Positions 15,411 to 24,980 of a DNA stretch of 64,000 nt are shown in pieces. This stretch comes from Leptotrichia shahii. GTDB lineage: Bacteria > Fusobacteriota > Fusobacteriia > Fusobacteriales > Leptotrichiaceae. The DNA lies in the NCBI RefSeq assembly GCF_008327825.1, contig NZ_AP019827.1:1302001-1366000 (forward strand), written 5' to 3'. Positions within the stretch are counted from its first letter, which is position 1; every line of letters starts with the position of its first letter. The notes below the pieces were generated by a model. It was not told the DNA's origin. It did not search any database and saw only the letters and a program-made list of their open reading frames with translations. The position numbers and the translations under genes were made by a program.

Positions 15411-16063
15411 TAGATACTGAATTATTAATTGCAATAAAGGACACTTTTATAATGGTTCTTATTCCTACGATATGTGCAGTATTTTTGGGAGTTCCTTTAG
15501 GAGCCGTTGTATTTTTGACTGATAAAGGCGGCATTAGGGAAAATAAGTTTATAAATATCCCATGCAACATTTATATAAATGTAGTCAGAAGTTTTCCGTT
15601 TTTAATATTTGTAGTTATATTGATACCTCTCACACGATTAATTTTTGGTACTGCCTTTGGACTATTTCCTGCAAGTTTTCCAATTTGCTTTGTAGCTGTG
15701 GCACTGTATGCGAGATTTACAGAACAGTCCTTTTATGATGTGAATAGCGGAATAATTGATGCGGCTTTATCAATGAAGGCAAGTGTATTTCAGATTGTGT
15801 GGCATTTTTTGCTTGTTGAAGCGAGAAGCAGCCTTGTGCTTGGCTTAACTTCGGCAATTATCAGTTTTATTTCGTACTCTACTGTAATGGGAGTCGTTGG
15901 TGGAGGCGGAATTGGCGACTATGCAATGCGATATGGATACAACGAATACAACTATGCCCTTGTATACAGGGTTGTGGCGATAATGATAGTCATTGTATTT
16001 TCGATACAGATTATTGGAAACAGAATATCAAAAAATTTAGATAAGAAAAGGAGAATTTACTAA
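15407..16063 (+). CDS. metI: Methionine ABC transporter permease
   Basis: Inner-membrane channel of the MetNIQ importer. 218 residues with about five hydrophobic helices and the EAA-type coupling loop (around 'LVEARSSLVLG'), which contacts MetN. Start and stop codons overlap those of metN (ATGA) and metQ (the A of TAA is the A of ATG), so the three genes are tightly coupled. Length and order (N-I-Q) match the family standard. Confidence 0.92.
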   Translation: MIDTELLIAIKDTFIMVLIPTICAVFLGVPLGAVVFLTDKGGIRENKFINIPCNIYINVVRSFPFLIFVVILIPLTRLIFGTAFGLFPASFPICFVAVALYARFTEQSFYDVNSGIIDAALSMKASVFQIVWHFLLVEARSSLVLGLTSAIISFISYSTVMGVVGGGGIGDYAMRYGYNEYNYALVYRVVAIMIVIVFSIQIIGNRISKNLDKKRRIY

Positions 16064-16857
16064 TGTCAAAAAAATTATTAATTTCATTAGCTGTAATATG
16101 TGTGCTAATTTTAGCATTTGTTGGAATAAATTTAAAAAAGGATAATGTCATCAGAATTGCTGCGGCTGGATATCCGATGGATGAAATTGTGAAAATAGCA
16201 GCTGAGGATTTAAAAAAAGAAGGTTATAATGTAAAAGTTACTGTGTTAACAGATTATGTTACTGCAAATGTTGGTTTAAATGCTAAAGATTTTGACGCAA
16301 ACTTTCATCAGCATGAGCCGTTTATGCAGGTTTTTAATAAGAAAAATAATGGAAAACTTGTAAAAGTTAAAGGGATTTATGATGTTTATGTAGGTTTTTA
16401 TTCAAAAAAATATAAGAATAAGTCAGAAATTCCAAACGGGGCAAAAGTTGCCATTCCAAACGATGTGACAAATCAGGATAGAGCTTTGAGAATACTTGCA
16501 AATGAAGGTTTAATTGAGTTGAAGCCAAAAGATGGACTTTATAATTTGAATGACGTTATTAACACAAAGAAAAATTTCAAATTTATGGCAGTTCCTATTC
16601 CATCGCTAGTGCAGGCATACCAAGAAGCTGACTTAGCATTTAATTGGCCATCACACATGCTAAAAATTGGAGTTCACGTAAAAGATGCCTTATTCATTGA
16701 AAAAAATACAAATGGTAAATACGCTGTAAGTCTTGTAGCAAGAGAAGATAACAAAAACAGTAAGAAAATACAGGATTTGACAAAAGCTATGACTTCTGAA
16801 AAAGTTAAAAAGTTTATTGAAGAAAAATATGCCGGACAAGGATTTCCTGTGTTTTAA
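16063..16857 (+). CDS. metQ: MetQ/NlpA-family methionine-binding protein, membrane anchored
   Basis: Substrate-binding protein that delivers methionine to MetI. The mature part has the NlpA signature ('DFDANFHQHEPFM', 'VAIPNDVTNQDRAL', 'ADLAFNW'). The N-terminus is a hydrophobic helix of about 20 residues, but its only cysteine (Cys13) sits in 'SLAVIC', with Ile rather than Gly/Ala/Ser before it. A standard lipobox is therefore not clear, and the protein may be held by an uncleaved helix. A strong terminator (16959-16985) closes the operon. Confidence 0.92.
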   Translation: MSKKLLISLAVICVLILAFVGINLKKDNVIRIAAAGYPMDEIVKIAAEDLKKEGYNVKVTVLTDYVTANVGLNAKDFDANFHQHEPFMQVFNKKNNGKLVKVKGIYDVYVGFYSKKYKNKSEIPNGAKVAIPNDVTNQDRALRILANEGLIELKPKDGLYNLNDVINTKKNFKFMAVPIPSLVQAYQEADLAFNWPSHMLKIGVHVKDALFIEKNTNGKYAVSLVAREDNKNSKKIQDLTKAMTSEKVKKFIEEKYAGQGFPVF

Positions 16858-16958
16858 AAAATAAAAATATTTTATAGCCATTTCAAATTGACATTCTGCT
16901 CAAAACTTAAAATTTATTGAGTTTTTATGAATTTAAATTTACAAACTTTTGAATACAG

Positions 16959-16985
16959 GTTGCTCTACTAAGAGCAACTTTTTTT
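16959..16985 (+). terminator. Terminator of metNIQ
   Basis: Stem GTTGCTCT / AGAGCAAC (16959-16966 and 16971-16978), loop ACTA, then TTTTTTT. Confidence 0.9.
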
Positions 16986-17018
16986 ATGAAAAAAGTTTTA
17001 AAATTAATCATAATGAGG

Positions 17019-17024
17019 TATAAT
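17019..17024 (+). promoter_or_regulatory. -10 element before the lipid-type operon
   Basis: TATAAT at 17019-17024 with a weak TTTTAA at 16996-17001 (17-bp spacing), 40 bp before the first gene of the six-gene operon. Confidence 0.5.
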
Positions 17025-17063
17025 ATAAAATAAACATATTTTTTAGCAAAGGAAAATAAAATT

Positions 17064-19781
17064 ATGAAATATATTTATAATATTGATAAACTAAAAAATC
17101 ATAATGAAAATACAGTATTTGAGGAAAAAATTGGTAAAAAGGCTCAAAATTTGCTTGAACTTGCTGCCAATGGATTTAATGTCCCGCATTTTTCAGTCAT
17201 TACTAACAGATATTTTAAGGAAATTATACTAAAAGAAATTGAAATGTATAATCAGGAAACAGGAAACAATGATGAAATTAAGGATTGGAATGCTGTATTC
17301 AGCGGAAATACCGAAAGAAAAATTGAAAATATAATTAGAATTATAAAAAATCATAAAATTAAGGAAGAATTTGAAAAGGAAATAGAAAATGCACTAAATG
17401 AAGAAAGTTATTATGCTGTGAGATCGTCTTCAATTGAAGAAGATAGCAGCAATTTTTCATTTGCTGGACAGTTTGAAACGTACCTTTATGTGAAAAAAGA
17501 AAATATGTTGGAAAAAATAAAGGAAGTTTGGATTTCTTCATTTTCAAATCATGTTATGAAATACAGAAAAGAAGGGAAAATAAATAATGAAATAAATGTT
17601 CCAGCAGTAATAATTCAGGAAATGGTTAATTCTGAAAAGGCGGGAGTTGGATTTAGTGTAAACCCTGTAAATAATAATTATGACGAAGTCGTTATTTCTG
17701 GAACTTATGGACTGGGAACAAGCATAGTTGACGGAGATGAAAATGGAGATCTGTTTATATATAATAAAAAAACGAAGGAAATTAAAAAGGAGATAAGAAC
17801 CAAAAAAATAAGACAGGTTTTAGATTTTGAAAATAAGAAAATAAAAACAGAAGAAATAAATATTGAAGAGGAAATATTAAATGACAGTGAAATATGTGAA
17901 CTAGGTGAAAATATCATAAATATTGAAAAATATTATGGAAAGCCTCAGGATATGGAATGGGCATTTGAAAAGGAAAAGCTATATATATTGCAGTCAAGAC
18001 CTATAACTACATTGGAAAAAACAGACAAAAAAACATATAACACAATAATATGGGATAACAGCAATATTGTAGAAAGCTATCCTGAAATTACATTGCCACT
18101 CACATTCAGCTTTATAAGAAAGGCATATTCCGACGTCTATAAAAGATTCTCAGAAATAACAGGAGTGCCTGCCAAAGTTGTGGAAAGTTATCAGGATATT
18201 TATGATAATATGCTTGGATTGCTAAAAGGGCGGGTTTACTATAACTTGATAAACTGGTATAAACTTTTGATGCTGTTTCCAAATTCTAAAGGCAATAGTA
18301 AATTTATGGAACAGATGATGGGGGTAAAAAAGGAATTATCCGAAGAAAATCTGAATGAGAATTTGCTGGAAGCTGAAGGAAAAATGACAGGCTTTGAAAA
18401 ATTTAGAAATAAACTGGAAAAATATAAGGCTGGATTTACATTATTTATGAATATGTTTCTTATTGAAAAAAAGGCTGAAAAATTTTATAAGATTATTGAT
18501 GAAAATCTTAATGGTAAAAATAGCGATTTAAGTAATAAAAATATAAAAGAACTGAAAAAATATTACAAGTTTCTTGAAAATAAATTTTTAAAAAATTGGG
18601 AAATACCTATTATAAATGACTTTCTTGTAATGGTTTGGTTTGGACTTTCAAAAAAAATGGCTGAAAAATATATAAAAGATGATTTTGAAAAGACACACAA
18701 CACGCTTATTGCTCAAGAAGGAAACAGCATGATTAGTGTTGAACCATCGAAATATATAAAAAAAATGAGCCTTATGATAAAAAATGACAAATCTTTAAAA
18801 GATGAAATAAAAAATATAATAAACAAAAACGAAAAATCACTTATTGAAATATTTAAATTAACCCAAAATGCAGAATTTAGTTCTACTTTGAATGAGTATA
18901 TGGAAAAATTTGGTGACAGGACAGTCCACGAACTGAAACTGGAAGCACCAACATTAAGGGAAGAGCCTTTATTTTTAATAAAAATGATATATTCGCTTTC
19001 AATAACAGAAAATGTTCAGGAACATGCTAAAAGAAACATATTGGAAGAACAGAAAAAAATATATGACAGCCTGAAAATAAATCCTATAAAAAAATATTTA
19101 TTGAAAAAAACTTTATTTTATGCGAAAAAATTTATACGGTTAAGGGAAAATTTGAGATATGAACGGACAAAGGTTTTTGGAACAGTCAGAAAGATTATGA
19201 AAAAAATGGGAGTACATCTTAAAAATAACAACCTTATAAATAATGAAAAAGATGTATTCTATCTTACTGTCGATGAAATTTTTGGACTTGTTGACGGCTC
19301 AATAATTGATATTGACTTAAAAAAACTTATAGAACTACGAAAAGAGGAATATAAAAAATACGAAACAGAGGCAATTCTTCCTGATAGATTTTTAACAAGA
19401 GGATTCCTAGGAGAAAACTTTTATTATGAAGATTTGACTGGAAATTCTCAACTCGACGAAAATACTTTGCAAGGGACTGGATGTAGCAAAGGAATTGTAA
19501 AAGGAAAAGTAAAAATTGTCTTAAATCCTATGGATACTCAAGTTGAAGAGGGAGATATCGTTGTTACAAAATCTACAGATCCAAGCTGGGTTATGGTTTT
19601 TCCTTTATTGAAGGGACTTATAGTAGAAAAGGGAAGCCTTTTATCCCACAGTGCAATTATTTCACGGGAAATGAACATCCCTGCCATAGTAGGAGTACAA
19701 GGGGCAACAAGTATTCTGAAAACAGGAGATATGGTTCAATTTGACGGAAGTACGGGAATTATAAAAAAATTGAATGACTGA
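17064..19781 (+). CDS. PEP-synthase/rifampin-phosphotransferase-like dikinase lacking the PEP-binding barrel
   Basis: 905 residues with two domains of the PPDK/PPS group: an N-terminal ATP-grasp domain (about 1-320; 'YYAVRSSSIEEDSSNFSFAGQ', 'LYILQSRPIT') and a C-terminal swivelling phosphohistidine domain (about 810-905; 'GSLLSHSAIISREMNIPAIVG', His in LSHSA). The protein ends there, without the C-terminal PEP/pyruvate TIM barrel of true PEP synthase. The middle 480 residues are unlike PEP synthase. That order (ATP domain, acceptor domain, His domain) is that of rifampin phosphotransferase, which moves the ATP beta-phosphate to a hydroxyl. As first gene of a lipid-type operon it may phosphorylate a pathway intermediate; antibiotic resistance is a less likely alternative. 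Confidence 0.8.
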   Translation: MKYIYNIDKLKNHNENTVFEEKIGKKAQNLLELAANGFNVPHFSVITNRYFKEIILKEIEMYNQETGNNDEIKDWNAVFSGNTERKIENIIRIIKNHKIKEEFEKEIENALNEESYYAVRSSSIEEDSSNFSFAGQFETYLYVKKENMLEKIKEVWISSFSNHVMKYRKEGKINNEINVPAVIIQEMVNSEKAGVGFSVNPVNNNYDEVVISGTYGLGTSIVDGDENGDLFIYNKKTKEIKKEIRTKKIRQVLDFENKKIKTEEINIEEEILNDSEICELGENIINIEKYYGKPQDMEWAFEKEKLYILQSRPITTLEKTDKKTYNTIIWDNSNIVESYPEITLPLTFSFIRKAYSDVYKRFSEITGVPAKVVESYQDIYDNMLGLLKGRVYYNLINWYKLLMLFPNSKGNSKFMEQMMGVKKELSEENLNENLLEAEGKMTGFEKFRNKLEKYKAGFTLFMNMFLIEKKAEKFYKIIDENLNGKNSDLSNKNIKELKKYYKFLENKFLKNWEIPIINDFLVMVWFGLSKKMAEKYIKDDFEKTHNTLIAQEGNSMISVEPSKYIKKMSLMIKNDKSLKDEIKNIINKNEKSLIEIFKLTQNAEFSSTLNEYMEKFGDRTVHELKLEAPTLREEPLFLIKMIYSLSITENVQEHAKRNILEEQKKIYDSLKINPIKKYLLKKTLFYAKKFIRLRENLRYERTKVFGTVRKIMKKMGVHLKNNNLINNEKDVFYLTVDEIFGLVDGSIIDIDLKKLIELRKEEYKKYETEAILPDRFLTRGFLGENFYYEDLTGNSQLDENTLQGTGCSKGIVKGKVKIVLNPMDTQVEEGDIVVTKSTDPSWVMVFPLLKGLIVEKGSLLSHSAIISREMNIPAIVGVQGATSILKTGDMVQFDGSTGIIKKLND

Positions 19782-19827
19782 TTTTTATTAAAAATTTAAA
19801 ATTACAAACAAATTAGGAGGAACATAA

Positions 19828-20994
19828 TTGAAAAGTGAAGTAAAAGAAAATAAAGTTGATTTTTCTTTAATAAGATACTCCCAATGCTGGGAAGATACTG
19901 AAATATTGCTTGAAAGCCTTGATATTAGTGAAAAAGATGTATGCTTTGGGATTTTGTCGGCAGGGGATAATGTGTTTTCGATGCTTACTGAAAATCCTGA
20001 AAAAGTGATAGCTCTCGATATAAGTTTTCCCCAAATTGCTCTTGCTAAGCTTAAAAGGGAAATTTTTAAAAATTTTGATTATGAAGAAATGCTAGAATTT
20101 ATGGGAATTAAAAATTCTTCTAAAAGAATTGGGATGTATGAGAAAATACGTGAAAAACTTGAGAAAGATGTGAGAGATTATTGGGATCTTAATAGGGAAG
20201 CAATTGAAACTGGAGTGATTCATATTGGAAAATTTGAAAAATTCTTTAAAATTTTTAGGGAAAAGATACTTCCTTTGATACATAATAAAAAAAGAGTGGA
20301 AGGACTTTTTGAGAAAAAGTCGAGGCAGGAAAGAGAGGAATATTATAATAAACATTGGAATAATTTTAGATGGAAACTGATGTTTAAGCTGTTTCTTTCT
20401 AAATCTATAGTTGGAAAATTTGGAAGGGATAAGGAATTTTTCAGGTATGCGGAAAAAGATATTTCTGAAGAGATGAATAAAAGAAGCAAGTATGCCCTTT
20501 GCGAGCTGGACAGCTATGAAAATCCTTATATTCATTATATTATGATGGGAAATTACCGTTTAGACTGCTTACCTTACTTTTTAAGAAGGGAAAATTTTGA
20601 AAATATTAGGAAAAATCTTCATAAATTAGAGATTGTTCAAAATTCTGTGGAAGAATATCTTGATGAAATAGATTTTAAAATAAATAAATTTAATTTAAGT
20701 GATATATTTGAATATATGTCTTTGGAAAATTATAGAAATTTGATGAAAAAAATTTATGATAATGCTGATAATAATGCGATATTGGCATACTGGAACTTGA
20801 TAGTGGAAAGAAATTCCGCAAAATTAAATTATACAGAGAATGAAATGAAGGAAAATATAGAAAACAAAAAAAATAATATTGAAAAAAATTTTCAAAGAAT
20901 GGAAGAATTTGATAAAAAACTTCATAAAAAGGACAAAACGTTTTTTTATACTGATTTTGTAGTTGAAAAGGTGATAAAGTATGGAAATAACTAA
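19828..20994 (+). CDS. BtaA-like (DUF3419) S-adenosylmethionine:diacylglycerol 3-amino-3-carboxypropyltransferase
   Basis: Starts at TTG 19828-19830 with AGGAGG eight bases upstream. The DUF3419 hallmark RYSQCWED is at residues 16-23, a SAM-binding AGDN at 45-48, and the acidic 'ALDIS' end of strand 2 at 62-66. BtaA uses SAM as donor of a homoserine unit to the free hydroxyl of diacylglycerol, the first step of betaine lipid synthesis. The BtaB methyltransferase domain that trimethylates the amine is not present in this protein or its neighbours, so the product may be a non-methylated homoserine lipid or something else. At 388 residues it fits the family. It overlaps the next gene by 14 bp. 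Confidence 0.78.
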   Translation: MKSEVKENKVDFSLIRYSQCWEDTEILLESLDISEKDVCFGILSAGDNVFSMLTENPEKVIALDISFPQIALAKLKREIFKNFDYEEMLEFMGIKNSSKRIGMYEKIREKLEKDVRDYWDLNREAIETGVIHIGKFEKFFKIFREKILPLIHNKKRVEGLFEKKSRQEREEYYNKHWNNFRWKLMFKLFLSKSIVGKFGRDKEFFRYAEKDISEEMNKRSKYALCELDSYENPYIHYIMMGNYRLDCLPYFLRRENFENIRKNLHKLEIVQNSVEEYLDEIDFKINKFNLSDIFEYMSLENYRNLMKKIYDNADNNAILAYWNLIVERNSAKLNYTENEMKENIENKKNNIEKNFQRMEEFDKKLHKKDKTFFYTDFVVEKVIKYGNN

Positions 20995-22312
20995 GATGAT
21001 ACTTGTTTTTATTGGTTTTATAATGTTTTTTCTTTTGCTGAATAAACTTGAAAAAAGTGAAACGTTAAATTCAGAACTTATACGAAAAATTTTACATATA
21101 GGTTCGGGATTTGGAGGACTGGCTCTTCCGTTTATATTCGAGAAAAAGAATTCGGTTATAATACTCGGAGTGATTTTTCTTATGGTACTTATTTCCATTA
21201 GGCTGATAAAAAATAGAATAGCTGGATTTAGAAAAGTTTTGGAAACAAAAAATAGAAAAACATTTGGAGATATATATTTTATTATAAGTATTTTAGGATT
21301 ATGGATTGTGTCAAGTGAAAATAAAATAATGTATTCCCTTCCGCTTATAATACTTATGTTTTCTGATGCCTTTGCGGCCCTTATTGGAGAATTTTATAGT
21401 AAATATAAGTTTGACACGGGATTTGGAACAAAGTCAGTAGAAGGATCTGTGACATTTTTTCTTACAACATATTTTATTTGTATAAACTTCTTTTTATTTT
21501 TTAGCAACATTAAAAGTATAAATATTGTGCTTGTTTCATTACTTTTAAGCGTTCTTGCAATGATTCTTGAAATGATTTCGTGGAACGGGCTGGATAATCT
21601 TTTTGTCCCATTTTTCGTATATTTATTTTTAAAATTAAACTTATATTTGGCTGCAGGCGAACTTACGTATAAATTTGGGGTAATAATCATACTTCTTACA
21701 ATTATAATATTAAATAGAAAAAAAACTACTCTTACAAAAGTTGCACAAACTGCAAGTTTATTTTTCCTTTACATCGTTATGATTATAGGTGGAATAAAAT
21801 GGGGAGTTCCTCCATTAATAATGTATCTTGGATATTATCATTTTACGCCAAAAGTCAAAGGGCAAGTTAAAGATTCGCTAAAAGGGCTTTTAACAATAGC
21901 ATTTACCACATCAATGTGGCTTGCATTAAGCATAATAATGAACAAAGATAAAATGTTTCTTATTTATATTTTTTCATTTTCACTATTTTTTGGAATTATA
22001 AATTTAATAAGGGATAATGCTGGAAATATCTACAGGGAAACATTTAGAATGAGCTTTTTGATGGGAAGCATATTTAAGGCAGCTGTTTTCTTTTTGGTAA
22101 ATTATTTTATTTTGTCAAGAATTCTGGATTTTAAAATGTTAGCTGGAATAGCAGTTCTTATATCAGGCGGAATATTTATTTATGAAACAAGTATGAAAAT
22201 TTTCTATATTTTTGAAAAGGAAAACGAACTTAGCGGAGAAAGCAAAGTATTTTTAACTTCAGGAATTGTTTTTACTTGCTCAATGTTATTACTGGGAATA
22301 GGAATGTTATAA
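20981..22312 (+). CDS. Polytopic membrane protein with DAG/phytol-kinase (SEC59/DGK1)-like domain
   Basis: 443 residues and about a dozen hydrophobic helices. The N-terminal half matches the CTP-dependent lipid-alcohol kinase group (yeast DGK1, phytol kinase, dolichol kinase): 'ELIRKILHIGSG' at the start, 'FSDAFAALIGE' and 'GTKSVEGSVTFF' (KSxEGS) near residues 125-165. The C-terminal half (about 205-443) is a second membrane block without a name I can give. Likely role: phosphorylation of diacylglycerol or a prenyl alcohol in the inner membrane. Overlap with the BtaA-like gene and a 25-bp gap to the GNAT gene put it firmly in the operon. Confidence 0.75.
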   Translation: MEITKMILVFIGFIMFFLLLNKLEKSETLNSELIRKILHIGSGFGGLALPFIFEKKNSVIILGVIFLMVLISIRLIKNRIAGFRKVLETKNRKTFGDIYFIISILGLWIVSSENKIMYSLPLIILMFSDAFAALIGEFYSKYKFDTGFGTKSVEGSVTFFLTTYFICINFFLFFSNIKSINIVLVSLLLSVLAMILEMISWNGLDNLFVPFFVYLFLKLNLYLAAGELTYKFGVIIILLTIIILNRKKTTLTKVAQTASLFFLYIVMIIGGIKWGVPPLIMYLGYYHFTPKVKGQVKDSLKGLLTIAFTTSMWLALSIIMNKDKMFLIYIFSFSLFFGIINLIRDNAGNIYRETFRMSFLMGSIFKAAVFFLVNYFILSRILDFKMLAGIAVLISGGIFIYETSMKIFYIFEKENELSGESKVFLTSGIVFTCSMLLLGIGML

Positions 22313-22337
22313 GATTAAAACAGGAGAAAATATAGAT

Positions 22338-23372
22338 ATGAAAATAAAAAGATATGCGATAACAGAAAATAAAAAAATAAATAATAATTATTTAGAAAAA
22401 TATATTAAAGAAAATGATATTTCTCAAAATGAAATAGCAAGAATTCAGATAGAACGCCCCTCAGAAATTATAGTTTTTCAAGATGAAGCGGAAAAAATGG
22501 CAGGAAACCTAAATTTGTGGCATAATCGACCAAATTATAATGGAAAAAAAACATCTTATATTGGAAACATAATGATATTTGAAAAATATAGAAAAGAAAA
22601 ATTTGAAAAAGAAATATTTGATACACTTTTTGAAGAAATAAGAAAAAATGAGATTGAAGTGATAATTGGACCTTTGAATGGAACTACTTGGAATACGTAT
22701 CGGTATGTGACAAAAACTGGAAACAGAAAGCCATTCTTGATGGAACCTTGGAATGAAGGCTATTATGTGGAATTATTTCAAAAAATTGGATTTAAACCTC
22801 TTGCCAATTATATTTCTACAATAATGGAAAATATGAATCCTGTTAAAAGGGAAAATCTATCTAAGAAAATTGAAAAAATAAAAAAATTGAATTACTATAA
22901 GGATGTAAAAGTAAAATCTTCAGAAAATGAAGATATAATAACAATGTTAAATAAAGTCTATGACTTGACAATTCAGGCATTTAAAAATAATTTTTTATAT
23001 TCTGAACTGGAAAGAGAAATTTTTATAAAAATGTATATGAAATATGAGGATAAAATTGTAAAAAAATTCTTTAAAACGCTTTATCTCAAGGATGAATTAA
23101 TTGGCTATGTGTTTGGAGTACCTGATTATGCGGAGCTTGAATATAAAGGAAAAATAGAAACAATGATACTTAAGACGATTGCAATTTCTCCAAAATATAA
23201 CGGAAAAGGAATGGGATATATCTTAATTGATGAACTTGTAAAGGAAGCGGAAAAATCAGGTTATAAAAATGTGATTTATGCTTTGATGTATGAAAAAAAT
23301 ATATCTAAAAATATAGGATCGCTATTGGGAGATGAATTGAGAAGATATACTTTGTTTATAAAGGAACTTTAA
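22338..23372 (+). CDS. GNAT-fold N-acyl/acetyltransferase
   Basis: 344 residues. The C-terminal third has the GNAT acetyl-CoA motif (NGKGMGYILIDELVKEAEKSG, near 290-310; R/QxxGxG/A-type loop as KGMGY) preceded by the usual beta strand 'LKTIAIS'. The N-terminal two-thirds is distinct, with a 'GPLNGTTWNTYRYV' block around 115-128 that may form a second, degenerate GNAT domain. In context it might acylate the amino group of an aminocarboxypropyl lipid, but the substrate cannot be read from sequence. Confidence 0.7.
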   Translation: MKIKRYAITENKKINNNYLEKYIKENDISQNEIARIQIERPSEIIVFQDEAEKMAGNLNLWHNRPNYNGKKTSYIGNIMIFEKYRKEKFEKEIFDTLFEEIRKNEIEVIIGPLNGTTWNTYRYVTKTGNRKPFLMEPWNEGYYVELFQKIGFKPLANYISTIMENMNPVKRENLSKKIEKIKKLNYYKDVKVKSSENEDIITMLNKVYDLTIQAFKNNFLYSELEREIFIKMYMKYEDKIVKKFFKTLYLKDELIGYVFGVPDYAELEYKGKIETMILKTIAISPKYNGKGMGYILIDELVKEAEKSGYKNVIYALMYEKNISKNIGSLLGDELRRYTLFIKEL

Positions 23373-23390
23373 ATAAAAGGTGGTATAAAA

Positions 23391-24953
23391 ATGACAATAG
23401 TTGACAAAATAAAAGAATTAAGAAGTCTGTATCCAGATAAGACAGCTTTATTTGACTTAAATACAGGCAAAAAAGCTACTTTTACCCAAATAGATGAAAA
23501 ATCAAATTATGTATGTGATTATTTAAGGAAAAAAAATTTTAAAAAAGGAGATAAAATTGTAGTTTTTATTCCAATTGGAGTGGAATTTTACTTGATTTTG
23601 ACAGCAATATTCAAAATGGGAATACAGGCTGTATTTATTGATCCTTATGCTGGGATTGAGCATATTAATAAATGCTGTGAGATGATTTCACCTGATGGGA
23701 TAATTGGAAGCAGAAAAACACTTTTGAAGGGATTTTTTCTAAAAGGAATCAGAAAAATTGGGAAAAAAATTAATTATATTAAAGTGATGGAATACTCTGA
23801 AAAATTTTCAATAAATGAAAATTGTCAAGTGAAAGAAAATAAAAAAATTGAAAATTATGAAAAAATTGAAGAAGATACACCAGCTCTTATCAGTTTTACA
23901 AGTGGAAGTACTGGATTTCCTAAAATTATTATGAGAACTCATAAATTTTTGCTAGGGCAGCATAATGTACTTGAGAAAAATATAAAATTTGAAAAGGAAA
24001 CATCGGTTTATTCTTCATTCCCAATATTTCTTTTTTCGCACATTGCCACAGGAACAACTACTTTTATTCCTGATTTAAACTGGAAAAAACCTGCAGAATC
24101 AAATTTTAAAAATATTGTTAAACAGATAATAGAAAATAATATTCAAAACGTCATCCTCCCTCCTGTAATATTTGAAAATATCGTAAAATTTTGCAAAGAT
24201 GAAAAAATAACGCTTGAAAATGTTCAAAAGGTATATACAGGTGGTGCTCCTGTTTTTTACAGCCTTATGAAAAAAATTAAAGAAGTTTTTACAAATGCAA
24301 AAATTACAGCTTTGTATGGAGCATCAGAAGCTGAGCCAATATCAGTATTAAATTTTGAAGATATAACAAAAGAAGATATTGAAAATATGAAAAATGGAGA
24401 AGGGCTGTTGGCTGGAAAAATAGTTAATGAAATAGAACTTAAAATAGAAGAATTAGAAAAAACTCCTGAAAGAAATAAAATCCTAAAAGATAACAATGCT
24501 GAAGATTTTTCAGCATTAAAAGGTGAAATACTTGTAAAAGGTGAAAATGTAGTAAACGAATATTTAAATGTTGAGAAAAACCCCAATGAAAAATGGCATA
24601 GGACAGGAGATATGGGATATATTAACAAAAAAGGGCAACTTGTACTGCTTGGAAGAGTTAAAGGGAGAATACAGATTGATGAAAATGTTTATTATCCTTT
24701 TACTGTGGAAACAGCCTTTTCATTTTGTAAAAACTTGAAAAAATCAGTCCTTACTTCAAAAAATGATAAATTATACCTCTTTGCTGAAAGAAATTCTGGA
24801 TTTAAAGAAGACTTATCTAAAGATAGTGAAATTAAAAGACTAAAAGAAAAATTTGGAATATTTAAAATAATTGAAACTGAAATTCCAATGGATAAGAGGC
24901 ATAACAGCAAAACGGATTATAAAAGGCTGGAAGAATTGAAAAAAGAACTTTAG
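23391..24953 (+). CDS. AMP-forming acyl-CoA/acyl-AMP ligase (ANL superfamily)
   Basis: 520 residues. The P-loop motif A is FTSGSTGFPK (about 169-178), motif 'LYGASEAEP' at about 308-316, and the hinge with adenylate-binding Asp is HRTGDMGY (about 404-411) followed by 'LLGRVKGRI'. This is the standard two-domain adenylating enzyme. Overall it is close to the fatty-acid ligase/OleC type that activates fatty or beta-hydroxy acids. No carrier-protein gene is adjacent, so CoA, a lipid or an amine could be the acceptor. Lies 18 bp after the GNAT gene with a GGTGG-type ribosome site. Confidence 0.85.
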   Translation: MTIVDKIKELRSLYPDKTALFDLNTGKKATFTQIDEKSNYVCDYLRKKNFKKGDKIVVFIPIGVEFYLILTAIFKMGIQAVFIDPYAGIEHINKCCEMISPDGIIGSRKTLLKGFFLKGIRKIGKKINYIKVMEYSEKFSINENCQVKENKKIENYEKIEEDTPALISFTSGSTGFPKIIMRTHKFLLGQHNVLEKNIKFEKETSVYSSFPIFLFSHIATGTTTFIPDLNWKKPAESNFKNIVKQIIENNIQNVILPPVIFENIVKFCKDEKITLENVQKVYTGGAPVFYSLMKKIKEVFTNAKITALYGASEAEPISVLNFEDITKEDIENMKNGEGLLAGKIVNEIELKIEELEKTPERNKILKDNNAEDFSALKGEILVKGENVVNEYLNVEKNPNEKWHRTGDMGYINKKGQLVLLGRVKGRIQIDENVYYPFTVETAFSFCKNLKKSVLTSKNDKLYLFAERNSGFKEDLSKDSEIKRLKEKFGIFKIIETEIPMDKRHNSKTDYKRLEELKKEL

Positions 24954-24980
24954 AAATAGATATACGAAGGGAAAAATAAA

